A program made the translations under genes and the position numbers. Shown here piece after piece: positions 51,291 to 59,713 of a stretch of 64,000 nucleotides of DNA (position 1 is its first letter; the number at the start of each line of letters is the position of its first letter). Under the pieces are notes generated by a model. The model was not told the DNA's origin. It made no database searches and worked only from the letters and a program-made list of their open reading frames with translations. Source of the stretch: an uncultured Rikenellaceae bacterium (GTDB lineage Bacteria; Bacteroidota; Bacteroidia; Bacteroidales; Rikenellaceae). Location of the stretch: contig CAJTLO010000003.1 in assembly GCA_910577285.1 (NCBI GenBank), positions 126,774 through 190,773 on the forward strand, written 5' to 3'.

Positions 51291-51782
51291 CTATTTCTTC
51301 CATTCTCCCACTTCGAGGTCGGCGATCGTGCCGTCCTTTATTTCCAGACGGATGGCCGTCCGTACTTTGTGGAAGCCGTATTTGCCTGCGGCGCCGGGAT
51401 TGATGTGCAGCGCGTCGTGGCGCCGGTCGTACATCACTTTGAGAATATGCGAGTGCCCCGTCACGATGACTCCCGGCCGGGACGATTCGATGCGGCGCAG
51501 AAAAGGCGTTTCGTACCGGCCGGGGTAACCACCGATGTGCGTCATCAGCACGCCTGCTCCCTCGCAGGCGAAGTCCGCCGTTTCGGGCCATATACGTCGC
51601 GTAAGACCGTCGTCGATGTTGCCGTAGACGGCCCGCAGGGGTTTGAAGGCGGCTATTTCGTCGGAGAGTGCGGCCGAGCCGATGTCGCCCGCATGCCATA
51701 TCTCGTCTACTTCGGCCAGGAAACTCTTCAGCGGGGCGTCGAAGATTCCGTGCGTGTCCGAAATGATCCCTATCTTTTTCAT
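51291..51782 (-). CDS. YfcE/MJ0936-type metallophosphodiesterase
   Basis: This 163-residue cytosolic phosphoesterase has the calcineurin-like metal motifs ISDTHG (8-13), HAGDIG, YGNID and VTGHSH. The closest types are YfcE and MJ0936, active on phosphodiesters in vitro; the natural substrate is unknown. It is convergent with the Sua5-type gene (20 bases apart) and has a TATCTTTG -7 box at 51788-51795, only a few bases before its ATG. Confidence 0.92.
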   Translation of the reverse strand: MKKIGIISDTHGIFDAPLKSFLAEVDEIWHAGDIGSAALSDEIAAFKPLRAVYGNIDDGLTRRIWPETADFACEGAGVLMTHIGGYPGRYETPFLRRIESSRPGVIVTGHSHILKVMYDRRHDALHINPGAAGKYGFHKVRTAIRLEIKDGTIADLEVGEWKK

Positions 51783-51787
51783 CCTTG

Positions 51788-51795
51788 CAAAGATA
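51788..51795 (-). promoter_or_regulatory. -7 box (TATCTTTG) of the phosphodiesterase gene
   Basis: This is a TAnnTTTG match on the minus strand, 5 bases before the ATG at 51782, implying an almost leaderless transcript. Confidence 0.5.
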
Positions 51796-51899
51796 ACTTC
51801 GGCGGACCGATGGTCGTATCGCCGCGGACGGGTTTTTTCCTCCCGGAACCGAAATGTTCGTTTTTATTGGAAATAATAGGATAAGTGTTTGAAAAATAC

Positions 51900-51907
51900 T
51901 ATATTTG
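51900..51907 (+). promoter_or_regulatory. -7 box (TATATTTG) of the C10 protease gene
   Basis: This is a TAnnTTTG match 57 bases upstream of the ATG at 51965; no TTTG at the proper -33 distance. Confidence 0.45.
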
Positions 51908-51964
51908 TTAGCGAGGCCGGCGGGCTTGCCCCTGCCGGTGAAGCGGACCCTAAAACGAATGCCT

Positions 51965-53336
51965 ATGAAAATCTCGATGCGTATTTTGGCGGCGATGGCG
52001 GCTTTGCTGTCCGTTGCCTGTGCGAAGGAGTTGCCGGCGGAGATGCCGGCGGGCGGACCACTTCTTCCCGATCATTATGTGGGGGTAAAGCAGGCTCGTG
52101 CCGCAGTGGAGGCTCTGCTCGGTGAGCTGGATGTTGAGACGAGGAGCGGTGCGGTGCGGAGTGTAACTGATGTTCGGACGATTGGCGGACCCTGCGATAC
52201 GCGCGGCGACGGAGCGGAATCGCCCGTCTATCATCTCTTCAATCTCGGCGAGGGCGAGGGCTTTGCCATTGCCACGGCCGACGATCGGGTGCCCTCCGTC
52301 TTCTGCGTTACCGACAGCGGAACGTTCGATCAGATAGACGGCATGGGCCGTTGCGGGGCGGGGCTTGTGCTGCTCGATTTCGATATCAATTACCGGGTCG
52401 CCACCGGGCTTCCCATTCCCGACGAGTCGGGCGGGATGATCTATCCCGATTCGCCGGGGTATCCTGCGACGAGTTCTTTCGGGAGCGGCGGAGCCATTAC
52501 CGATGTAGATTTCGATTACGGAGGCGGTCCCGGCAACAACATTACCCGCAAAACCTATCCGTGGGAGTTCTCCGGCTATACGGGAAGGCAGATCGCCTGC
52601 AACTGGGGACAGGGCGGACCGTATAATTTGATGATGCCGTTGATAAAAGACAATACGCATGCGTATGCCGGATGCGGGGCGGTGGTCGTGGCCCAGATAC
52701 TCTACCATTACGGTTATCCAGCGAGTATCGATGGGTATAGGTTGGATTGGAATACGATACGGCAATACAAAGGAGGCGGTCCGTTTGAAGAAAGTTATCC
52801 GGATATCCTTCCCCGCCTCTTTGAAAGGCTCAATTCACTGAACTATCTGCAATCGACGATTCACTCCGAAGGGGAAACGGGAGCGGCTACAGACAGGATA
52901 CAACCTACTTTTGCCCGTTTGGGATATCAATGTGGTGAGGAGTCCGAATTATAGCGTTTCGGATTTGCTGTCAGCGATTCATGTCGATGGACGACCGGTA
53001 ATTGTGGCCGGGTATGCAATTCGTACTCCGGTGAAGGTCCTGGGAATTCTTATGGAATATAACTATAGCAGCGGTCATTATTGGATATGCGACCGGGTCA
53101 TGACCTACAAACAGAAGATAGAGACCTATAATTGGGGCATGCTGCTGCGTACCGATTATGAGTACGGCTATTATGTGCACTGCAACTGGGGGTGGGACGG
53201 TCGATACAACGGTTATTTTCTGCCTACTGCATTTGATGCGAACCACGAACCGGACCGCCCCGATACGCGGGCTTTGGAAGGGGATAGCAATTATTATCAG
53301 TTTAACATGTCGATGTGGCACCAGATAAAACGATGA
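51965..53336 (+). pseudogene. C10 (streptopain-like) cysteine protease lipoprotein, frameshifted
   Basis: The gene would encode a protein of about 456 residues: lipoprotein signal (ending SVAC, Cys19), Spi-like propeptide (about 35-150) and C10 protease domain. The nucleophile Cys237 stands in YAGCGAVVVAQILYHYGYP, the active-site His in SSGHYWICD and the family Trp region in CNWGWDG. The frame stops at 52954 after FARLGYQCGEE, while the next frame continues NVVRSPNYSVSD. Skipping one base (C52928) restores FARLGY-NVVRSPNYS. All catalytic residues survive on the two parts. A sequencing error, a recent inactivation or a real frameshift are all possible. It overlaps the next gene by ATGA. Confidence 0.85.
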
Positions 53337-54040
53337 AGACGATGAAAAAGATAGTATATATTGTGGCCTGTGCATTCCTGCTGGTATCCTGCGAGTGGAA
53401 AGAACCAATCGGGTGGGATTCAGTGATTTATTGTTATCTCAACGGCTATTTTGAAGCGGAACGCATGGGTGCGAAAGCGGTCGGATGGTACGACAATCTT
53501 ATCCATCTCACTTTCGAGGGGAAAATATATAGCTATTCGAGCGATGAAAATACTCCCAACGGGCGGAAGTTCCGTGAATTGAGCGACCGTTACGGGGATA
53601 CCGATTGTTGGGAGCGTATATTTGTCGGTTCTCCCATTGCCTTGTGCAATGAGTTCACGCGGATGGATGTGGTGAGCGACCGGCCGTTCAACGACATTCC
53701 GGCGGGTTCGTCGCTGGGCGGTGTGGTGAAGCTCCTGACCTCGTCGGCCAAGCCTTTCCTCGACAGCGGGTATAAGGATCGTTTCAATTGGTGGAGCGAG
53801 GATATTCCTGCGGAATACGGGAAAGATATCGTGTATAACCTGCACAATGGAGACCCCGGTTTCCATCCGGTCTCCGGACTGTTGTCGGAGTTGGACCCGG
53901 AGACATTGATGCTCTTTGCCGTGTCTGAGGTCTGGATGCTATTTACGGAAGAGCCGGAGGAGAAGGAACATACCTTTACCATCACCCTGCAGGACCGCGC
54001 GGGGAGGACCCTGAGTTGTACGATAGCGTATACTTTCTGA
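53333..54040 (+). CDS. Lipoprotein of unknown function coupled to the C10 protease
   Basis: This 235-residue protein has a lipoprotein signal (MKTMKKIVYIVACAFLLVSC). Its body shows no family I recognise; there is a Trp-rich stretch (FNWWSEDIPAEYGKDIVYN) and a final beta-rich segment (HTFTITLQDRAGRTLSCTIAYTF). The start overlaps the protease stop (ATGA, 53333-53336), so the two were translated together. In Bacteroides some C10 proteases are paired with small inhibitors; whether this lipoprotein serves as inhibitor, substrate or anchor is unknown. The coding DNA is less GC-rich than the average of the window. Confidence 0.75.
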   Translation: MKTMKKIVYIVACAFLLVSCEWKEPIGWDSVIYCYLNGYFEAERMGAKAVGWYDNLIHLTFEGKIYSYSSDENTPNGRKFRELSDRYGDTDCWERIFVGSPIALCNEFTRMDVVSDRPFNDIPAGSSLGGVVKLLTSSAKPFLDSGYKDRFNWWSEDIPAEYGKDIVYNLHNGDPGFHPVSGLLSELDPETLMLFAVSEVWMLFTEEPEEKEHTFTITLQDRAGRTLSCTIAYTF

Positions 54041-54421
54041 AGGGGGCGGGTTGTTGCGGGTTGCACGCGGACGGGGCGGTCGTCGTGCGGGAGTGAAGCC
54101 GTGAGCCCGGCGGAAAAGGAGCGGGAATGCGCCGACGCGGAGCGACCGGGGAAGCAGCCGGAAGCGGATCGGATGTATCGGCCGCTTCCTCCGGAAAGCG
54201 GGACGGACGATGCAAAAAGGCGGTCGTGCCAAATCCCCCGCCGGTAACGTCCGAAAGCCCGGATGCCCGTTATTCCGGCGGATGGAGGTGCGTATCTTCG
54301 TGCTGTCTCCGGTGTTGCGTAAAGCGGTACCCCGCAAGGAGTGCTGTTTGAAAGTAGTCCTTATGAAACGAGGCTGTCCGTTTTCGGACAGCCTCGTTTT
54401 GGAAACAGGGCGGATGCCTGG
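54041..54421. other. Spacer between the lipoprotein and TPR genes
   Basis: These 381 bases hold a bidirectional terminator (54366-54399) close to the TPR stop. The remainder is GC-rich without a supported gene. Confidence 0.65.
54366..54399. terminator. Bidirectional terminator hairpin, copy B
   Basis: This is a perfect 15-bp stem (54366-54380 with 54385-54399) with a TTTT loop, identical over 34 bases to the hairpin at 49248-49281. It lies between convergent genes. Confidence 0.9.
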
Positions 54422-55792
54422 TTACTGTGCGCCGCCGGTCATCGATTTGAACAGGGCGTTGTATTTCTCGTATTTGGCCATCATGCCGCCCAGGTCGCGG
54501 ATGCGGAAGGTGACGTTCTTGAGGAGTTCCACGGTACCTACGTTGTTCGGATCGCTGGCATAAGCCTTTTCGAGGTAGGGTACGGCCTTGGCATAGACCT
54601 GGAAAGCCTTGTTGAGCTCTGCGTCGTACTCCTCCTGCGTGGCGAAGGTGGCGGCGCGGGAGTTGACGTCCTCCAGAATGGCTTCGGCCTGTTTGATGTA
54701 AACGATGCCGAGGTTGTTGTTCGCCACGTAGCTGTCGGGAACGAGTTCGGCCATCCGGCTGAATGCTCCGATCGCCTTGTCGTATTCGTTGTTGCTGACA
54801 TACAGCACGCCCAGGGCGCTCCACATATCGGCGTTGGTGGGGTCGTTCTCGGCCGCCGTCTGTACGATGCTGAGTATCTTGGCGGGGTCTTCGCCGAGGA
54901 ATACATAGGCTTCCGAGAGGCTCTCGATGATTTTGGGATCGGTCGGGTAGGCGGCCATGCCTTTCTCAAGGTATGTTTTGGCGGTCTGTATCGCATTCGG
55001 GTCGGCCATGGCGTTGCCTCGGTAGGCGTGGTAGATCAGGTAGTAGATCTCCGGATCGGAGATGTCGGCATTCGCCGCGCTGATCTTTTCGGCCGCCGTC
55101 AGGTATTCGATGCTCTGCGGATACTTCTGGGCGAGCATGAAGGCCAAACCGGCATCGTGCAGCAGCGAGTAGAGATCGGCGTCGGAGATCGAAGCACCGG
55201 GCAACTGAGCCACCTTATAGGCGTTGACGAACATGTTGCCGGCCTCCTCGTACATGCCCAGCGGGAAGTAGAGCGCACCCGTTTTGGAGTATTCGTCGTA
55301 GACCGTCTTGAGACCTGCGCTCACCTTGTCGGCGATTTTGGGGTTGCTGCCCTCCAGCTCGTAGGCTTTCTCGTACGCCTCGATCGCTTTGGAGAGAGCG
55401 CCGGGATAGACCTCCTTGGTGATGACCCACGACACCGGAATGGCCAGTTCGTCGAGGTAGATGTCTACGTAGGGGAAGATACCCTTGCTGTACATGCGGC
55501 CGTTGAGCTCTACGATCTCGGCATCGGTCGGCTCTCCGAAGAGGGCGACCACCGTCATGGCGTCGATGCCGTCGTAGAGGTTCTTTGAAACGGCCGTTGC
55601 GGCTTCGTAGAACGTTTCGCCGCGGTGGAGCCATGTGGAGGCCTTGCCCGATTTCTTGGGGTTGACGATATCCGCGTCGGAACGCTCTATCTTGTTCAGC
55701 AGGGCTTTCTCGTTGACAGTTACCTGTTGTGCGGAGAGCGACTGCCCGCAAAGGGCGATTGCGGCTGCCGCCAGCATCAGTATGCGTTTCAT
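54422..55792 (-). CDS. Secreted tetratricopeptide-repeat protein downstream of gyrA
   Basis: This 456-residue protein has a signal peptide (MKRILMLAAAAIALCGQSLSAQ) and several TPR units, most clearly in the second half (MWSALGVLYVSNNEYDKAIGAFSRMAELVPDS; AKAVPYLEKAYASDPNNVG). It probably works in the periplasm as a protein-binding scaffold. It follows gyrA by 101 bases on the same strand, an arrangement conserved in many Bacteroidales. The ATG at 55792 was chosen over a TTG two codons earlier. Confidence 0.87.
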   Translation of the reverse strand: MKRILMLAAAAIALCGQSLSAQQVTVNEKALLNKIERSDADIVNPKKSGKASTWLHRGETFYEAATAVSKNLYDGIDAMTVVALFGEPTDAEIVELNGRMYSKGIFPYVDIYLDELAIPVSWVITKEVYPGALSKAIEAYEKAYELEGSNPKIADKVSAGLKTVYDEYSKTGALYFPLGMYEEAGNMFVNAYKVAQLPGASISDADLYSLLHDAGLAFMLAQKYPQSIEYLTAAEKISAANADISDPEIYYLIYHAYRGNAMADPNAIQTAKTYLEKGMAAYPTDPKIIESLSEAYVFLGEDPAKILSIVQTAAENDPTNADMWSALGVLYVSNNEYDKAIGAFSRMAELVPDSYVANNNLGIVYIKQAEAILEDVNSRAATFATQEEYDAELNKAFQVYAKAVPYLEKAYASDPNNVGTVELLKNVTFRIRDLGGMMAKYEKYNALFKSMTGGAQ

Positions 55793-55893
55793 GGTCAATT
55801 GATGATTTAAGTTATCGTTTCTCGTAATGTGTTGTTGTCATTCGTTTTTCCGGTACTCGCAGCAGGGGCGGTGCCTTCCTTGCGGGGATGCGG

Positions 55894-58428
55894 TCACGCC
55901 TCCGCGTTGTTTTCCTCCTCCCCGGTTGCAATTATCGTTCCGTCGATCTCTTCCTCGGTCTCTTCGCTCTTGGGGACGGCCATGACCGAAGCGATCGAGT
56001 CGCCGGCGCGGAGGTTGATGATCTTCACTCCCTGCGTAGCCCTGCCGGCCAGGCGGATGTCGGAGGCCGCGGTACGTATCGCCGTGCCGTTGCGGGTGAT
56101 GATCATCAGGTCGTATTCGTCGGACACCGACTGGATGGAGACCACCTTGCCCGTCTTCTCGGTCACCTGCATCGTCTTGACTCCCTTGCCGCCGCGGTTG
56201 GTCGTGCGGTAGGCTTCCAGGTCGGTACGCTTGCCGTAGCCGTTCTCGCTGAGCACCAGGATGTCGTTGGCGCTCTCGGGCTCCATGCAGATCATGCCCA
56301 CCACGCGGTCGTCGCCCTCGATAGTGACGGCGCGTACGCCGGCTCCCGTGCGCCCTATCGGACGTACCTTCTCTTCCGGGAAACGGATGGCCTTGCCCTC
56401 GCGGGCGGCGATGATGATGTCGGCCTTGCCGCTGGTGAGGTTGGCGTCGATGAGCTGGTCGCCCTCCTTGATGGTGATGGCGTTGACGCCGTTCTGCCGC
56501 GGCCGCGAGTAGGCCTCCAGCTTCGTCTTCTTGATGATGCCCTCGCGCGTGCACATCACGATGTAGTTGTTCTCGACGTACTCCTTGTCGTTGAGACCGC
56601 GTACGTTGATGTAGGCGCGGATCTTGTCGTCGGGCTCTATCTGGATGACGTTCTGGATGGCACGCCCTTTCGAGGTGCGCGTTCCCTCCGGAATGTTGTA
56701 GACCTTCAGCCAGTAGCAGCGGCCCTTCTCGGTGAAGAAGAGCATCGTGTCGTGCATCGAGGCCACATAGATGTGTTCGATGAAGTCCTCGTCGCGCGTG
56801 GCGCTGCCTTTCATGCCCACGCCGCCCCGGTGCTGCGTTCGGTATTCGGCCAGCGGGGTGCGCTTGATGTATCCCATGTGCGAGATGGTGATCACCATCT
56901 CGTCGTCGGCGTAGAAGTCTTCCGGATTGAACTCTTCGGCGCTCATCACGATCTCGGTGCGGCGTTCGTCGCCGTACTTCTCCTTGATCTCCAGCATCTC
57001 CTCCTTCACGATGCCCAGACGCATCTCGCGGCTGGCGAGCACGCGGTTGTAGTATTCGATCCGTTCGAGCAGTTGGGCGTACTCCTCTTCGAGCTTGCTG
57101 CGCTCCAGGCCGGTCAGTGCCCTGAGGCGCATGTCGATGATGGCCTGTGCCTGCACTTCGCTCAGGCCGAAGCGCTCCATGAGGGCCGCCTTGGCCATGT
57201 CGGGCGTCTGCGAACCGCGGATGATGGCGATGATCTCGTCGATATGGTCGAGGGCGATGAGCAGACCGCTGAGGATGTGGGCCCGTTTCTCGGCCTGGTC
57301 GAGGTCGTAGCGCGTGCGGCGCTCCACGATGTCGTGCCTGTGGTCCACGAAGTGGCGGATGAGGTCCTTCAGGTTGAGCAGCACGGGACGTCCGTTCACC
57401 AGCGCGATGTTGTTCACCGGGAAGCTGGTCTGCAGTTGCGAGTGTTTGAAGAGGGTGTTGAGCACCACGCTCGCCACGGCGTCGCTCTTGAGGATGATGA
57501 CGATGCGCGTACCGCGGCGGTCGCTTTCGTCATTGATGTACGAGATGCCGTCGATCTTCTTCTCGTTGATCATGTCGGCAATCTGGCGGATCATCTCCGC
57601 TTTGTTCACCTGGTAGGGAATCTCCGTCACGACGATGCACTCGCGGCCGCTGTGGGTGTGCTCGATCTCGGTGCGGGCCCGCATGACGATGCGTCCGCGG
57701 CCCGTTTCGAGCGCTTCGCGCACGCCTTCGTAGCCGTATATGATGCCGCCCGTGGGGAAGTCGGGAGCTTTCACGTAGTGGAGCAGCTCGGAAACCTCGA
57801 TCTCCGGATTGTCGATGTAGGCCGCTACCGCGTCGCATACCTCCGAAAGGTTGTGGGGCGGCATGTTGGTGGCCATACCCACTGCGATGCCCGACGAGCC
57901 GTTTACCAACAGCAACGGGATGCGGGTGGGCAGTACGGAGGGTTCCTGGAGGGTGTCGTCGAAGTTGTTGACGAACTCCACCGTATTCTTGCCGATGTCG
58001 GCCATGACCTCGTCGGCGATCTTGCGCATGCGGGCCTCGGTGTAACGCATGGCGGCGGGGCTGTCGCCGTCCATCGAGCCGAAGTTACCCTGTCCGTCCA
58101 CCAGCGGGTAGCGCATGGCCCACGGCTGCGCCATACGTACCATGGCGAAGTAGACGGAGCTGTCGCCGTGGGGGTGGAACTTACCCAGCACGTCGCCCAC
58201 GATACGGGCGCTCTTGCGGTGGGGCTTGTCCGAATAGAGGTTCAATTCGTTGCTCATATCGAAGAGGATGCGCCGGTGCACGGGCTTCAGGCCGTCGCGC
58301 ACGTCGGGCAGCGCACGGGATACGATGACCGACATCGAATAGTCGATGTAGGCGGTCTTCATCTCCTCCTCTATGTTGATCCGGATGATCCTGGGTTCGG
58401 CAGGGGTTTCTTTAGTCTCTTCTGACAT
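55894..58428 (-). CDS. gyrA: DNA gyrase subunit A
   Basis: This 844-residue topoisomerase subunit breaks and rejoins DNA and, with GyrB, introduces negative supercoils. The catalytic tyrosine is Tyr129 (AAMRYTEARM). The quinolone-determining region reads HPHGDSSVYFAMVRMAQPW, with Ser90 at the E. coli Ser83 position and Phe94 at the Asp87 position. The C-terminal beta-pinwheel contains the GyrA-box-like segment RGGKGVKTMQVTEKTGK. The start is the ATG at 58428; a TTG five codons upstream is unlikely. A TATCTTTA sequence at 58466-58473 is a near-match -7 box. Confidence 0.98.
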   Translation of the reverse strand: MSEETKETPAEPRIIRINIEEEMKTAYIDYSMSVIVSRALPDVRDGLKPVHRRILFDMSNELNLYSDKPHRKSARIVGDVLGKFHPHGDSSVYFAMVRMAQPWAMRYPLVDGQGNFGSMDGDSPAAMRYTEARMRKIADEVMADIGKNTVEFVNNFDDTLQEPSVLPTRIPLLLVNGSSGIAVGMATNMPPHNLSEVCDAVAAYIDNPEIEVSELLHYVKAPDFPTGGIIYGYEGVREALETGRGRIVMRARTEIEHTHSGRECIVVTEIPYQVNKAEMIRQIADMINEKKIDGISYINDESDRRGTRIVIILKSDAVASVVLNTLFKHSQLQTSFPVNNIALVNGRPVLLNLKDLIRHFVDHRHDIVERRTRYDLDQAEKRAHILSGLLIALDHIDEIIAIIRGSQTPDMAKAALMERFGLSEVQAQAIIDMRLRALTGLERSKLEEEYAQLLERIEYYNRVLASREMRLGIVKEEMLEIKEKYGDERRTEIVMSAEEFNPEDFYADDEMVITISHMGYIKRTPLAEYRTQHRGGVGMKGSATRDEDFIEHIYVASMHDTMLFFTEKGRCYWLKVYNIPEGTRTSKGRAIQNVIQIEPDDKIRAYINVRGLNDKEYVENNYIVMCTREGIIKKTKLEAYSRPRQNGVNAITIKEGDQLIDANLTSGKADIIIAAREGKAIRFPEEKVRPIGRTGAGVRAVTIEGDDRVVGMICMEPESANDILVLSENGYGKRTDLEAYRTTNRGGKGVKTMQVTEKTGKVVSIQSVSDEYDLMIITRNGTAIRTAASDIRLAGRATQGVKIINLRAGDSIASVMAVPKSEETEEEIDGTIIATGEEENNAEA

Positions 58429-58968
58429 ATCTGCTTTGTTCAAAAGTGTCGTGTAATAAATCGTGTAAAGATACGATTATTTTAGGTGGGAACCAAAAAA
58501 ACGTCCCCGCTCCTTTTTGTCTTCGATGCGCATCGGGAAGGGGGATGCGGGTCGGTCGGTACGGGGCCTTCGGGCCGTTCCGCAGCGGAGAGGGGGATTG
58601 CGGTCGGAAACGGAAGCGGGGGAATCGCGACCGCCGGCAGGGCGGGCAGTGCCGCTGTGCCGGGGCTTGGGGCCGAGACGGAGATGCGGCGGGAATGGGG
58701 ATGCCGGAGGGGGATTCGCTTCGTTTTCGGCAGGGATGTGTCGGGGCGAACGTTGCGGCCGGCTGTCTTGTGGCTGCAACCGAAGATGTGCGGCGGGCCG
58801 GCGGGGTGCCGGTGCGGCCGTTCATTCGGGGCTGGGGAGAGACGGCCGGCATAACCCGGTCCGGCAGCCGGTCGGCCCGGATCGGAACAGTGCGCCCCGG
58901 CCTGCAAGCAAACGAGCGGGCCGGGGCGGCGAGGCGGGTGCAGATGTGCGCCGCCGCGTGTGTCCCTC
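58429..58968. other. GC-rich spacer between gyrA and lolA
   Basis: These 540 bases carry no supported gene. They contain the likely gyrA promoter region (58440-58500), a purine-skewed GC-rich middle and a strong GC hairpin (58893-58928). Confidence 0.65.
58893..58928 (-). terminator. GC-rich hairpin downstream of lolA
   Basis: A perfect 10-bp stem (58893-58902 with 58919-58928) has a 16-base loop and lies 40 bases beyond the lolA stop. No T run follows on the minus strand, so it may be an RNA-stabilising structure rather than an intrinsic terminator. Confidence 0.5.
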
Positions 58969-59595
58969 TTACCGGAAATCGATCACTTCGTAATCGCCGT
59001 AGAGGGTCAGGTCGAACAGGAACAGGTTCGCGTCCACCTCTTTGAGCGGGGTGATCCGGTCGATGGCGACGGTGAGTTCCTCCCCCTGGTAGTTGTAGTC
59101 CAGCGCCACGGGCGAGCCGTCCTGGGCGTTCACGTAGAGCGTGACGGTACCGTTGCCGTAACGGTCGCTGCGCGGAACGAGCCGGACCGTTTCCACGGCC
59201 TTGCGCCGGTATTCGGCTGGGCCGGTGTAGGTGCTCTCGAAGGCTTCGGGGGCGAACTCGAAGGCGCGTGTGGGATTGTTCAGAATGTTGTGCGAGTCGT
59301 TGTCGGCGTTGTCGATGACCACCTCCTTGTCGGCCAGATAGATTTCGTAGCGGTTGGTGCCGTCGCTGAACTGTTCCTGCTTCTGGAGTTTGATGCGGTA
59401 GCGGTCGCCGCTCACGATGTAGGAGCCGCTCATGCTTCCCATACTTTTGGCCGTCACGGTGAAACGTACTTCGTAGTTGTCGTACGAGGCGAACGTCTTG
59501 GCGATGTGGCGGAGGATGCTTTCGCTCGTTTCGTCGGCTTTCGCCGTCGAGACGACTGCGATCGCGAGAGCTGCTATCAGGATGAACTTTTTCAT
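58969..59595 (-). CDS. lolA: LolA-like outer-membrane lipoprotein carrier
   Basis: This 208-residue periplasmic protein has a signal peptide (MKKFILIAALAIAVVSTAKA) and the LolA half-barrel fold. Features include an N-terminal helix (ILRHIAKTFASYDNYEVRFTV), the strand series with YIVSGDRYRIKL, and the C-terminal ELTVAIDRITPLKEVDANLFLFDL. It shuttles lipoproteins from the inner membrane or assists envelope lipid traffic. It lies 118 bases downstream of ftsK, as in most Bacteroidales, and is probably co-transcribed with it. Confidence 0.85.
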   Translation of the reverse strand: MKKFILIAALAIAVVSTAKADETSESILRHIAKTFASYDNYEVRFTVTAKSMGSMSGSYIVSGDRYRIKLQKQEQFSDGTNRYEIYLADKEVVIDNADNDSHNILNNPTRAFEFAPEAFESTYTGPAEYRRKAVETVRLVPRSDRYGNGTVTLYVNAQDGSPVALDYNYQGEELTVAIDRITPLKEVDANLFLFDLTLYGDYEVIDFR

Positions 59596-59713
59596 GGTAT
59601 GTAATGGTATGTGGTTGCTCCGTGCCGCGGGGGCGGCGTTCCGGTCCGATGCCGCGGACCTTGCCGTGGAAACGTCTTCTCCCGCTCGGTTATTGTGCCT
59701 TTCGGCGGTATGT

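Noticed and set aside
55888..58425. An 845-codon open frame opposite gyrA
   Set aside because: Its length mirrors gyrA almost exactly and the protein shows only antisense bias; gyrA is certain.
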